From NCBI RefSeq assembly GCF_001921215.1, contig NZ_MSIF01000021.1, forward strand, positions 1 to 64,000: 64,000 bases of DNA, read 5' to 3'. This document shows positions 1 to 8,214 of the stretch, piece after piece. Both the position numbers and the translations under genes were made by a program. Positions within the stretch are counted from its first letter, which is position 1, and every line of letters begins with the position of its first letter. The DNA is from Actinophytocola xinjiangensis (GTDB taxonomy: Bacteria > Actinomycetota > Actinomycetes > Mycobacteriales > Pseudonocardiaceae). Under the pieces are notes generated by a model, which had not been told where the DNA came from, did not search any database, and saw only the letters and a program-made list of their open reading frames with translations.

Positions 1-624
1 CCGGTCGCCGTGCTCCCGCCGCCGCCGGCCGCCACGGCCACCGCCGCGCTGCCGACCGCCGCCGTCGCGTCACGGCCGGTGCCCGGCCCGAAGGCGGCCC
101 CGCAGCGCAACCTGATGATCGTCGCGGTGTCGGCCGTCGTGGTGCTGGCGGCGGCCGTGACCACGGTCCTGATGATCAACTCCTCCGGTGACGGGAACGA
201 CCGGCAGGCGGGTCCGCCGCCGTCCTCGGTGAGCTCGTCGGCGCAGCGGCCGGCGGAGTCCTCGGAGTCGCCGACGCCCACGCCGACGCCGATCCCGCCC
301 AGCGCGCCGATCGGCTGGAGCGAGGCCGGCCAGCTGGTGATCAACTACTACGGCACGTTCACCGACCCGGCGGCGCGCTGGGCGATGCTCTCCTCCAACG
401 CGCAGAACCTCTTCGGCAGCCGCGAGGCGTTCGACGAGTACTGGTCGACCTACACCAACGTCAGCTCCCGCAACGCCAACGGCGTCACCCCCAACGCCGA
501 CAACTCGCTGAACGTGCCGGTCGACGTCACCTTCACCAAGGGTGACGGCTCCCAGCAGATCAAGCGGCACGTGCGGGTCACCAGGGAGAACGGCAAGCTG
601 GTCATCGACTCGCTGGCGCAGTGA
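1..624 (+). CDS. C-terminal part of a membrane-anchored protein, possibly a Ser/Thr kinase tail (5' end outside window)
   Basis: The frame is open to the left window edge, so only the last ~207 residues are visible. They hold a Pro/Ala-rich stretch, one hydrophobic segment at about residues 38-59 (a membrane span), a Ser/Thr/Pro linker with a PTPTPTP run, and a ~100-residue C-terminal domain (NYYGTF, AARWAMLS) with an NTF2-like look that would lie outside the cytoplasm. Actinobacterial transmembrane Ser/Thr kinases often end this way, but no kinase domain is in the window, so that identity is inference. The 3' end overlaps the convergent acyl-CoA dehydrogenase gene by 23 bp. Confidence 0.6.
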   Translation, partial: PVAVLPPPPAATATAALPTAAVASRPVPGPKAAPQRNLMIVAVSAVVVLAAAVTTVLMINSSGDGNDRQAGPPPSSVSSSAQRPAESSESPTPTPTPIPPSAPIGWSEAGQLVINYYGTFTDPAARWAMLSSNAQNLFGSREAFDEYWSTYTNVSSRNANGVTPNADNSLNVPVDVTFTKGDGSQQIKRHVRVTRENGKLVIDSLAQ

Positions 625-1894
625 GCGCGTCGAGCACCCTGGCGCGGTGCCAGGACCGGGTGCCCCACGCCTCGCGCAGCGCCCGCACCGCGAGCAGCCG
701 CCGGGCCAGGTCGTACTCCTGGGTGTAGCCGAGCGCGCCGTGCACCTGCAGGGCCGTGCGGGCGGCGAGGTAGGCGGCGTCGGCGGCGGCCACCTTGGCG
801 GCCGAGACGTCGCGGGCGGCGAGGGTCCTGGCGGCCTCGAACACCAGCGGCCGGGCGAACTCCAGGGCCACCAGGACGTCGGCCAGCTGGTGTTTGACAG
901 CCTGGAACTCCCCGACCGGCCGGCCGAACTGCCGCCGCGCCCGGACGTGGGCGCAGGCCAGGTCGAGCATCCCGTGACCCAGCCCCAGCAGCCGCGCGGC
1001 GACACAGACCACGCCGAGACCGAACCCGTCACCGGCCGGCCCGAGCGCCTCCCCCGGTGTCAGCGCGAACAGCCGCCGCGCGGGATCGACGGACTCCGAC
1101 CGCTCCCCGACAAGTCCTGTGTAGACGGTCGAGCCGATGACCAGCAACGGCGTGGCGACGTCGGCGTCAGGCGCGAGGCCGGCATCCACAGCCCCCGGCC
1201 TTCCCGACGAGAACTGTCGGTGCCCGCCGCTAGACTGGAAAACGGGGGGATCCCCGCGGCCCGACCCGGGAAACTGTGGAATCGGTGCCATCGTCGGTCG
1301 TTCGCGGTTGTCCACAGGAGTCTTGTTCGTGGCCGGGAACTGTCGGCCCTGGTCGGTAGACTGGAAAACGGGGGGATCCCCGTGGCCTGGCCCCGGTAGA
1401 GCTCGGGAATCGGTGCCAGCCGCCAGCTGTTCGCCGTTGTCCACAGCCGCCCCGTCCAGGGCCGGGAACTGTCGGGGCCCGTCGGTAACGTGGTCACCGG
1501 GGGCCGGAGGCCACGGGGGCAGCACCGGCAGCGCCGGCAGGGCCACCGTCGCCAGCTCGCCGGCGACCAGCCGGGGCAGCAGCCCGGCTGCGACCGGCAG
1601 CGCGGCCACCACCGCCGGCACCACGGCGAAGGACTCCACCAGCGGGCCGGGCACGGCGTGGCGGCCCAGCGTCTCGAACACCACCGCCAGTTCGACCGCC
1701 CCGGCGCCCAGCCCGCCGAACCGCGTCGGCACGGCCAGTCCGCACGCGCCGAGGTCGGCCAGCCGGGCGAGGAGGGCCAGCCCGGCGGCGTGCTCGCCGG
1801 CGGCCCAGTCGCGGGTCAGGGCGGCGGTGTCGGTGTCGGACAACAGGTCGTGCAGGCTGGCCGCGAGTTGGCGGTGCTCGTCGGTGGGCGTCAT
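602..1894 (-). CDS. Acyl-CoA dehydrogenase, FadE32/FadE33 type, with an in-frame repeat insertion
   Basis: Encodes 430 residues. The N-terminal helical part (GLAVPTRFGGLGAG, residues ~50-65) and the C-terminal part (RRQFGRPVGEFQAVKHQLAD, then ALQVHGALGYTQEYDL) are typical of an acyl-CoA dehydrogenase subunit. Actinobacterial steroid dehydrogenases work as alpha2beta2 pairs; the partner here is the FadE31-like gene just upstream, whose stop overlaps this start (ATGA). FadE32/33 proteins are near 320 residues, so this one is about 100 too long; the excess, roughly residues 133-236, is a tandem repeat array with peptide motif GDPPVFQS, placed in the middle beta domain. Whether the product folds is unknown. 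FadE32 versus FadE33 cannot be decided by eye. Confidence 0.8.
   Translation of the reverse strand: MTPTDEHRQLAASLHDLLSDTDTAALTRDWAAGEHAAGLALLARLADLGACGLAVPTRFGGLGAGAVELAVVFETLGRHAVPGPLVESFAVVPAVVAALPVAAGLLPRLVAGELATVALPALPVLPPWPPAPGDHVTDGPRQFPALDGAAVDNGEQLAAGTDSRALPGPGHGDPPVFQSTDQGRQFPATNKTPVDNRERPTMAPIPQFPGSGRGDPPVFQSSGGHRQFSSGRPGAVDAGLAPDADVATPLLVIGSTVYTGLVGERSESVDPARRLFALTPGEALGPAGDGFGLGVVCVAARLLGLGHGMLDLACAHVRARRQFGRPVGEFQAVKHQLADVLVALEFARPLVFEAARTLAARDVSAAKVAAADAAYLAARTALQVHGALGYTQEYDLARRLLAVRALREAWGTRSWHRARVLDALTAPASR
1185..1492 (-). repeat. Tandem repeat array 1 (two full units and a partial), inside a fadE gene
   Basis: TCCACAG marks recur at 1185, 1311 and 1440, so the unit lengths are 126 and 129 bp, both divisible by three. 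GAACTGTCGG recurs at 1211, 1337 and 1466, and GACTGGAAAACGGGGGGATC twice. The third unit fades out after about 1492. Read on the minus strand, in the frame of the host gene, the units encode RQFPA..VDN..GDPPVFQS and contain no stop. TTGTCCACA occurs at 1308-1316 and 1437-1445. The same family, in the same sense as the minus strand here, forms a second array at 22011-22386. Confidence 0.9.
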
Positions 1895-2973
1895 CGGGGC
1901 AGGCCGAGCAGGCGTTCGGCGATCACGGTCCGCTGGATCTCGTTGGTGCCGGCGTAGATCGGGCCGGCCAGGGCGAACAGGTGGGCGTCGCGCCATGGCG
2001 CGTCGAGTTCGGCGTCGGCGCCGAGCAGGCTCAGCGCGGTCTCGTGCAGGGTCAGGTCCAGCTCCGACCAGAACACCTTGGTGAGGCTGGCCTCCGCGCC
2101 CGGCGCGGCGTCGGAGTCGAGGCCGGCGAGGGTGTGCAGGTGGTAGGCCCGCGCGCCGATCCACGCGTCGACGACGTCGTCGCGCAGTGCCGGGTCGGGG
2201 CGGGCGCGCCACAGGTCGAGCAGGCGGTCGGCGGCGGCCAGGAACCGGCCGGGCGCCCGCAGGGTCAGGCCGCGTTCCCGGCCGGCGGTGCTCATCGCGA
2301 TCCGCCAGCCGTCGCCGGGTTCGCCGATGACGTCGCGGTCGGGCACGAACACGTCGTCGAGGAAGATCTCGGCGAAGCCGGGGGTGCCGGTGAGCTGGGT
2401 GATCGGGCGGACGGTGACGCCGGGGGCGCGCAGGTCGAACATCAGGTAGGTGAGGCCGTGGTGGCGCCGCGCCCCGCTGCGGAACAGGCCGAACGCACGG
2501 TCGGCGAAGGCGGCGCGGGAACTCCAGGTCTTCTGGCCGGACAGCAGCCAGCCGCCGTCGGTGCGGGTGGCGGTGGCGCGTACGGCCGCCAGGTCGCTGC
2601 CGGCCTCCGGTTCGGACCAGGCCTGGGCCCAGATCTCGTCGGCGCGCGACATCGCCGGCAGGATCCGCGCGCGCTGCTCGGCGGTGCCGTGGGTGAGCAG
2701 GGTCGAGCCGAGCAGCGCGATGCCGTTGCCGCTGACCCTGGCCGGGGCGCCGGCCGCCCAGTACTCCTGTTCGACGGCCAGCCATTCGCGCACCGAGGCG
2801 TCCCGGCCGCCGTAGGCCGCCGGCCAGGACACTGTGGACAGTCGGGCCTCGGCGAGGCGGTGTTCCCACGCGCGGTGCGCGGCGAAGCCGGCCTCGGTGT
2901 CCATCGGCGGCAACGGTTGGGCCGGCACGTTGGCGGCCAGCCACGTGCGGGCCAGCGCCGCCAGCCCGGTCAC
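1891..2973 (-). CDS. fadE31: Acyl-CoA dehydrogenase FadE31
   Basis: 360 residues, a full-length dehydrogenase subunit. Diagnostic segments are WPAAYGGRDAS (~residue 49), WAQAWSEPEAGSDLAAVR (flavin/substrate region, ~113-130), and the C-terminal GPIYAGTNEIQRTVIAERLL, which carries the usual FAD-contacting end. The whole protein reads like M. tuberculosis FadE31 (Rv3562), a KstR2-regulated gene of HIP (methylhexahydroindanone propionate) breakdown. It starts with GTG at 2973, overlapping the stop of the upstream enoyl-CoA hydratase (GTGA), and its own stop overlaps the next fadE, so the three genes are coupled. The likely role is as subunit of a heteromeric dehydrogenase with that next gene. 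Confidence 0.88.
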   Translation of the reverse strand: MTGLAALARTWLAANVPAQPLPPMDTEAGFAAHRAWEHRLAEARLSTVSWPAAYGGRDASVREWLAVEQEYWAAGAPARVSGNGIALLGSTLLTHGTAEQRARILPAMSRADEIWAQAWSEPEAGSDLAAVRATATRTDGGWLLSGQKTWSSRAAFADRAFGLFRSGARRHHGLTYLMFDLRAPGVTVRPITQLTGTPGFAEIFLDDVFVPDRDVIGEPGDGWRIAMSTAGRERGLTLRAPGRFLAAADRLLDLWRARPDPALRDDVVDAWIGARAYHLHTLAGLDSDAAPGAEASLTKVFWSELDLTLHETALSLLGADAELDAPWRDAHLFALAGPIYAGTNEIQRTVIAERLLGLPR

Positions 2974-3806
2974 CGGCGCTCGCGCATCGCGCGGGCGTCG
3001 AGCCCGGCGAGGGCGTCGGTGGAGGTCTCGGCGTTGTGCGCGTGGGCGAAGTGGTGCAGGCCGAACACCGACTCCATCCCGGTGCGCAGCCCCATCTGGT
3101 CCTCGGCCTGGTTGACCGCGCGTTTGGCCAGCGCCAGGCCGAACGGGGGCATCCGGGCGATCCGGCCGGCGAGTTCACGGGTCCGCGCGGTGAGTTCCGC
3201 GCGCGGCACGACCTGGTTGACCATGCCGAGTTCGCGCGCGCGGTGGGCGTCGAACCGGTTGCCGGTGAACAGGAACTCCTTGGCGGCGCGCGGTCCCAGC
3301 TCCCACGGGTGGGCGAAGTACTCCACGCCGGGGATGCCCATCGCCACCACCGGGTCGGCGAAGAACGCGTCGTCGGCGGCGACGATCAGGTCGCACACCC
3401 AGGCCAGCATGAGACCGCCGGCGATGCACGCGCCGTGCACCATGGCGATGGTGGGTTTGGGGATCTCCCGCCAGCGCCGGCACATGCCGAGGTAGACCTC
3501 CATCTCCCTGGCGTAGCGCTGGTCGCCGCCGGGTCGGCCGACGTGGTCCCACCACAGCACGGCGCGGCGCGGGAAGCTGGTGTCGACGTCGCGTTCGGGG
3601 GTGCCGATGTCGTGGCCGGCGGAGAAGTGCTCGCCGGCGCCGGCCAGGACGATGACCGCCACCTCGTCGTCGTCCACGGCGCGGGTGAACGCGTCGTCCA
3701 GGGCGTAGGTCATGGCGGAGTTCTGGGCGTTGCGGTACTCGGGGCGGTTCAGGGTGACGGTCGCGACCGGACCGTCGCGTTCGTAGCGGACGACCTCGGC
3801 CGGCAC
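2970..3806 (-). CDS. Enoyl-CoA hydratase/isomerase family protein
   Basis: Crotonase-fold protein of 278 residues. Oxyanion-hole segments are visible: EHFSAGHDIG and HGACIAGGLMLAWVCDLIVA. GTG at 3806 was chosen because GGAGG lies 8 nt upstream; a longer GTG start at 3845 would run through the operator. It heads the echA-fadE31-fadE32/33 unit, so it probably hydrates an unsaturated CoA thioester made by those dehydrogenases in HIP degradation. It also resembles EchA13, which in M. tuberculosis sits with another dehydrogenase pair, fadE17-fadE18. The exact substrate is unknown. Confidence 0.82.
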   Translation of the reverse strand: MPAEVVRYERDGPVATVTLNRPEYRNAQNSAMTYALDDAFTRAVDDDEVAVIVLAGAGEHFSAGHDIGTPERDVDTSFPRRAVLWWDHVGRPGGDQRYAREMEVYLGMCRRWREIPKPTIAMVHGACIAGGLMLAWVCDLIVAADDAFFADPVVAMGIPGVEYFAHPWELGPRAAKEFLFTGNRFDAHRARELGMVNQVVPRAELTARTRELAGRIARMPPFGLALAKRAVNQAEDQMGLRTGMESVFGLHHFAHAHNAETSTDALAGLDARAMRERR

Positions 3807-3817
3807 GTCGACCACCT

Positions 3818-3834
3818 CCAAAGCAATTGCTTGG
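3818..3834. promoter_or_regulatory. Candidate operator between echA/fadE31 and fadE30/ipdF
   Basis: CCAAAGCAATTGCTTGG contains the perfect 12-bp palindrome AAGCAATTGCTT (3821-3832). It lies in the 41-bp gap between two divergent HIP units and would cover both promoters. A close copy (WAGCAWTTGCTTGG, 12 of 14 shared) stands before echA20. It does not match the KstR consensus and does not have the spacing of the mycobacterial KstR2 box (ANCAAGNNCTTGNT). A TetR repressor of KstR2 or Mce3R type is the natural suspect, by inference. Confidence 0.6.
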
Positions 3835-3847
3835 TAGGGTAGCACTT

Positions 3848-4990
3848 ATGGGCCTCGCCGAGTTCCGCGCGACGGTGCGCGAATGGCTGTCCGACAACCT
3901 TTCCGGCGAGTTCACCGACCTGCGCGGGCGCGGCGGCCCCGGCCGCGAACACGAGTCGTTCGGGCGGCGCCTGGCCTGGGACCGGCACCTGGCCGCCGCC
4001 GGCTGGACCTGTCTCGGCTGGCCGGCCGAACACGGCGGCGCGGACCTGGACCTGGCCCACCAGGTCGCCTTCCACGAGGAGTACGCGCGGGCCAGGGGCC
4101 CCGCCAGGGTCAGCCACCTCGGCGAGGAACTGCTGGGCCCCACGCTCATCGCCCTGGGCACCCCTGCCCAGCGGGCCCGGTTCCTGCCGCCGATCCGCGC
4201 GGTCGGCGAACTGTGGTGTCAGGGCTGGTCCGAACCCGAGGCCGGCTCGGACCTGGCGTCGGTCACCACCGCCGCCCGCCGCGACGGCGACGAGTGGGTG
4301 ATCGACGGCCAGAAGGTCTGGACCTCGCTCGCCCACGTCGCCCAGTGGTGCTTCGTCCTGGCCCGCACCACCCCCGGCTCGCGGCGCCACGCCGGCCTGT
4401 CCTACCTGCTGGTCCCGCTGGACCAGCCCGGCGTCACCGTCCGCCCGATCACCCAGCTCACCGGCGGCGCCGAGTTCAACGAGGTCTTCTTCGACGGCGC
4501 CCGCACCGCCGCCGACCTGGTCGTCGGCGAACCCGGCGACGGCTGGCGGGTCGCCAGGCGCACCCTCGGCTTCGAACGCGGCGTGTCCACCCTCGGCCTG
4601 CAGGTCGGCTTCCGCCACGAACTCGACGCCCTGGTCGACCTGGCCCGCTCCACCGGCGCGGCCGACGACCCGCTGCTGCGCCACCGCCTGGCCAGGGCCG
4701 CCCTGGACCTGGACGTGCTGCGCTCGCACGCCCTGCGCACCCTCGGCGGCACCGGCCCCGAGTCGTCGGTCACCAAACTGCTGTGGGCCACCTGGCACCG
4801 CGCCTTCGGCGACCTGGCGATGGACGTGCTCGGCACCGCCGGCCTGCTCACCGCCGACGACGGGCCGACCGACTGGCAGCGGCTGTACCTGTTCAGCCGG
4901 GCCGACACGATCTACGGCGGCGCCAACGAGATCCAGCGCAACGTCATCGCCGAGCGGATCCTGCGCCTGCCCCGCGAGGTGATCGGATGA
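3848..4990 (+). CDS. fadE30: Acyl-CoA dehydrogenase FadE30 (HIP-CoA pathway)
   Basis: 380 residues from ATG 3848, with only a weak purine run before it, so possibly near-leaderless. Reads like M. tuberculosis FadE30 (Rv3560c) throughout: GPGREHESFGRR near residue 37, WCQGWSEPEAGSDLASV (~120), GQKVWTSLAHVAQWCFVLAR, and C-terminal DTIYGGANEIQRNVIAERIL. FadE30 introduces the double bond in the propionyl side chain of 5-hydroxy-HIP-CoA. The next gene is ipdF with an ATGA overlap, the same fadE30-ipdF order as in mycobacteria, which strengthens the call. Confidence 0.92.
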   Translation: MGLAEFRATVREWLSDNLSGEFTDLRGRGGPGREHESFGRRLAWDRHLAAAGWTCLGWPAEHGGADLDLAHQVAFHEEYARARGPARVSHLGEELLGPTLIALGTPAQRARFLPPIRAVGELWCQGWSEPEAGSDLASVTTAARRDGDEWVIDGQKVWTSLAHVAQWCFVLARTTPGSRRHAGLSYLLVPLDQPGVTVRPITQLTGGAEFNEVFFDGARTAADLVVGEPGDGWRVARRTLGFERGVSTLGLQVGFRHELDALVDLARSTGAADDPLLRHRLARAALDLDVLRSHALRTLGGTGPESSVTKLLWATWHRAFGDLAMDVLGTAGLLTADDGPTDWQRLYLFSRADTIYGGANEIQRNVIAERILRLPREVIG

Positions 4991-5757
4991 ACGCGCCCGC
5001 CGGCCGGAACCTGTTGTCCGGCAAGGTCGTCGTGGTCACCGCCGCCGCCGGCACCGGCATCGGGTCGGCCGTGGTGGACCGCTGCCTGGCCGAGGGCGCC
5101 CGGGTCGTGGTCAGCGACCGGCACGAACGCCGCCTGGCCGACACGACCGCCGGGCTGCGCGCCGGGCACGGGGACGCGGTGCACGCCATCGCCTGCGACG
5201 TCACCGTCGAGGACCAGGTCCAGGCGCTGGTCGACGGCACGGTGGCGCACTTCGGCCGGCTGGACGTGCTGGTCAACAACGCCGGCCTCGGCGGGACGGC
5301 GTCGGTGCTGGAGATGTCCGACGAGCAGTGGTCGCGGGTCATCGACGTGACGCTGACCGGCACGCTGCGCGCCACCCGCGCCGCGCTGCGCCACCTCGTC
5401 GAGCAGGGCGAGGGCGGCGCGATCGTCAACAACGCCTCGGTCGTGGGCTGGCGCGCCCAGCGGGGCCAGGCGCACTACGCCGCCGCCAAGGCCGGGGTGA
5501 TGGCGCTGACCCGCTGCGCGGCGCTGGACGTCGCCGAGCACGGGATCCGGGTGAACGCGGTGGCGCCGAGCCTGGCCGCGCACCCGTTCCTGGCCAAGGT
5601 CACCAGCGAGGAGCTGCTGGCCACGCTGGCCGCCCGGGAGGCGTTCGGCCGCGCCGCGCTGCCGTGGGAGGTGGCCACCGTGGTGGCCTTCCTGGCCAGC
5701 GACTACGCCTCCTACCTGACCGGCGAGGTCATCTCGGTGAGCAGCCAGCACCCGTGA
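4987..5757 (+). CDS. ipdF: Short-chain dehydrogenase IpdF (5-hydroxy-HIP-CoA oxidation)
   Basis: 256 residues, classical SDR. The cofactor loop reads VVVVTAAAGTGIGSA, the unusual TAAAGTGIG form typical of IpdF (Rv3559c); NNAGLGG, the catalytic Ser (NNASVVGW) and Tyr-Lys (HYAAAKAG) follow, and the end TGEVISVSSQHP also matches. IpdF oxidises the 5-hydroxyl of HIP intermediates during C/D-ring breakdown. The start codon overlaps the fadE30 stop. Confidence 0.92.
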   Translation: MNAPAGRNLLSGKVVVVTAAAGTGIGSAVVDRCLAEGARVVVSDRHERRLADTTAGLRAGHGDAVHAIACDVTVEDQVQALVDGTVAHFGRLDVLVNNAGLGGTASVLEMSDEQWSRVIDVTLTGTLRATRAALRHLVEQGEGGAIVNNASVVGWRAQRGQAHYAAAKAGVMALTRCAALDVAEHGIRVNAVAPSLAAHPFLAKVTSEELLATLAAREAFGRAALPWEVATVVAFLASDYASYLTGEVISVSSQHP

Positions 5758-5795
5758 CCCGCCTCGGGCTACCCTCACCGCCAAGGAGGTGCCCG

Positions 5796-7181
5796 ATGGC
5801 CATCATGCCCGTGACGGACTCGATGTTCCTGCTCGCCGAGGCCCGCGAACACCCGATGCACGTCGGCGGCCTCCAGCTCTTCGAGCTCCCCGACGGCGCC
5901 GGCCCGGACTACGTCAGCGACCTGCACCGCCAGCTGCTGGAGACCGTCGACGTCCGGCCGCTGTTCCGCCGCCGACCGCGCGGCCCGGTCGGTGTGCTCG
6001 GCCAGTTCGCCTGGACCAACGACGACCAGCTCGACGTCGAGTACCACGTGCGGCACTCGGGTCTGCCCCGGCCCGGCCGGATCCGCGAGCTGCTGGAGCT
6101 GACCTCGCGGCTGCACGGCACGCTGCTCGACCGGCACCGCCCGCTGTGGGAGTTCACCATCATCGAGGGCCTGGGGGACAACAGGTTCGCCACCTACAGC
6201 AAGATCCACCACGCGCTGCTCGACGGCGTGTCGGCGTTACGCCTGCTCGGGTCGACGCTGTCCGAGGACCCCGACGACCGCGGTGTGCGCCCGCCGTGGT
6301 CCCCGCCGGTGCGCACCGACGTGTTCGACCGCCCCGGCCGGCGCGACGCCGACCCGCCCGACCCGTTCGCGGCGGTGTCGGCGTTCGTCAAGGAGGTCGC
6401 CGGGCTGGGTTCGGCGGCCGCGCGGGTGGTCAACGAGGCGTTCCGCGAGCAGTCGGCGACCCTGGCGTTCCAGGCGCCGAAGTCGATGTTCAACGTGCCG
6501 ATCACCGGCGCCCGCCGGTTCGCCGCGCAGGGCTGGCCGCTGGAGCGGATCCGGGCCGTTGGCCGCGCCTCGGGCACCACGGTGAACGACGTCATGCTGG
6601 CGATGTGCTCGGGCGCGCTGCGCCAGTACATGATCGACCTGGGCCGGCTGCCGGACAGGCCGCTGGTCGCGGCCGTGCCGATGTCGCTGCGCACCCGGAC
6701 ACCGGCCGGCGAGACCGCGCTGGGCGGCAACGCGATCGGCCTGATCCTGTGCGACCTGGCCACCACCGACCCCGACCCCACCGCCCGGCTGCGGACCATC
6801 CACGAGTCGATGCTGCGCGGCAAGGCCGTCTACCACGGCATGAGCCGCCTCCAGGTCACCGCGCTGAGCGCGATCCCGTTGGTGCCGCTGGCGATCGGGA
6901 CGATCCCGGGCCTGACGACGGTCACCCCGCCGGCGTTCAACGTGATGATCTCCAACGTCCCCGGCCCGCGCCGGCCGCTGTACTGGAACGGCGCGCGGAT
7001 GCAGGGCGTGTACCCGCTGTCGATCCCCTACGAGGGCCAGGCGCTCAACATCACCGTCACCAGCTACGCCGAGAGTCTGGAGTTCGGTCTGACCGGCTGC
7101 CGGCGCACGGTCCCGCACCTGCAACGGCTGCTGGGCCTGCTGGAGGAGTCGCTCACCGACCTGGAGAAGGCCCTGTGCTGA
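5796..7181 (+). CDS. Wax ester synthase / diacylglycerol O-acyltransferase (WS/DGAT)
   Basis: 461 residues. The active-site motif HHALLDG is at residues 138-144 and a PLWEFTIIEGL segment precedes it; the C-terminal half has VMISNVPGPRRPLYWNGARM. These mark the bacterial WS/DGAT family, which esterifies acyl-CoA to diacylglycerol or alcohols, making storage lipid at the membrane. A strong AAGGAGGT precedes ATG 5796. It stands 38 bp after ipdF and may be transcribed with it, which would tie storage-lipid making to steroid use. Its 3' end overlaps the convergent ipdC by 29 bp. Confidence 0.92.
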   Translation: MAIMPVTDSMFLLAEAREHPMHVGGLQLFELPDGAGPDYVSDLHRQLLETVDVRPLFRRRPRGPVGVLGQFAWTNDDQLDVEYHVRHSGLPRPGRIRELLELTSRLHGTLLDRHRPLWEFTIIEGLGDNRFATYSKIHHALLDGVSALRLLGSTLSEDPDDRGVRPPWSPPVRTDVFDRPGRRDADPPDPFAAVSAFVKEVAGLGSAAARVVNEAFREQSATLAFQAPKSMFNVPITGARRFAAQGWPLERIRAVGRASGTTVNDVMLAMCSGALRQYMIDLGRLPDRPLVAAVPMSLRTRTPAGETALGGNAIGLILCDLATTDPDPTARLRTIHESMLRGKAVYHGMSRLQVTALSAIPLVPLAIGTIPGLTTVTPPAFNVMISNVPGPRRPLYWNGARMQGVYPLSIPYEGQALNITVTSYAESLEFGLTGCRRTVPHLQRLLGLLEESLTDLEKALC

Positions 7182-8214
7182 GCCCGGCGATGATCGCCTC
7201 CGCGTCGGCCACGATCCCGGCGACCAGTTCGGCGCAGGCGGGCAGGTCGGTGATGGCGCCGCTGACCTGACCGGCGGCCAGCACCCCGGCGTCGGTGCGG
7301 CCCTCGACCAGCCCGGCGCGCAGCAGCATCGGGGTGTTGGCGGCCATCAGGACCTGCGCCCAGCTCAGGTCGCGGCCCCGGCGCATGGCTCGGCCGTCGC
7401 GCAGCAGGTCCGCCCAGGTCAGGCCGGTCAGCCGGCGCAGGCGGGCGGCGTTGCGCAGCGCGCGGGGCAGGCCGGTGAGCCGGCCGGAGCGTTCCAGGGC
7501 GGCCACCAGGTCGGTGCGCAGCACCCGGTGCGGCACGCCGTCGACGCGGGTGGTGACGACCGTGCCGGTCAGGTCGCTGTCCAGGTAGGCCTGTTTGACC
7601 TGGTCGGGGACGGTGCTCTCCTCGGTCAGCAGGAACCGGGTGCCCATGGCGACCCCGGCGGCGCCGTAGGCCAGGGCGGCGGCCAGGCCCCGGCCGTCGT
7701 AGAAGCCGCCGGCGGCCACCACCGGGAGGTCCACGCTGTCCACGACCGAGGGCAGCAGCAGGGTGGTGGCCACGCCGCCGGTGTGTCCGCCGCCCTCGCC
7801 GCCCTGCACGATCACCGCGTCCGCGCCCCAGCCGGCGACCTTGCGCGCGTGGCGCACCGCGCCGACCGACGGGATCACCAGCACCCCGGCGTCCTTGAGC
7901 CGCCCGACGAGGGACTCCTGGGGCGCCAACGCGAAGGAGGCCACCGCGACGCCCTCGTCGATCAGCAGGGCCACCCGGTCGGGGGCGTCGGTGGCGTCCG
8001 CGCGCAGGTTGACCCCGAACGGCGCGGTGGTGCGGGCCTTCGTCTCGGCGACGGCGGCGCGCAGTTCGTCGAGGGTCATGGTGGCCGAGGCGAGGATGCC
8101 CAGCCCGCCGGCCCGGGCGACGGCCGACACCAGGCGCGGGCCGGCGACCCAGCCCATCCCGGTCTGCACCACCGGGTGCCGGATCCCGACCAGGCGGGTC
8201 AGCGCGGTCTCCAT
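7153..8214 (-). CDS. ipdC: IpdC, nitronate-monooxygenase-family flavoprotein of HIP degradation
   Basis: 353 residues, FMN TIM barrel of the nitronate monooxygenase / 2-nitropropane dioxygenase family: GIRHPVVQTGMGWVAGPRLV near the start, IVQGGEGGGHTGG in the middle, and VVAAGGFYDGRGLAAALAYGA as the phosphate-binding part. The sequence and its place directly after ipdAB fit IpdC (Rv3553), thought to make the double bond needed before EchA20 opens ring D. ATG 8214 overlaps the ipdB stop (TGATG). Confidence 0.9.
   Translation of the reverse strand: METALTRLVGIRHPVVQTGMGWVAGPRLVSAVARAGGLGILASATMTLDELRAAVAETKARTTAPFGVNLRADATDAPDRVALLIDEGVAVASFALAPQESLVGRLKDAGVLVIPSVGAVRHARKVAGWGADAVIVQGGEGGGHTGGVATTLLLPSVVDSVDLPVVAAGGFYDGRGLAAALAYGAAGVAMGTRFLLTEESTVPDQVKQAYLDSDLTGTVVTTRVDGVPHRVLRTDLVAALERSGRLTGLPRALRNAARLRRLTGLTWADLLRDGRAMRRGRDLSWAQVLMAANTPMLLRAGLVEGRTDAGVLAAGQVSGAITDLPACAELVAGIVADAEAIIAGLSTGPSPGR

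Noticed and set aside
1185-1492. CRISPR array
   Set aside because: Units are ~126 bp and similar over their length; there are no short identical repeats with unique spacers and no cas genes.
602-3178. A single 858-codon minus-strand frame across both fadE genes
   Set aside because: High GC removes stops; the part above 1894 is a shadow of fadE31, whose own frame has the family motifs. The real gene starts at 1894.
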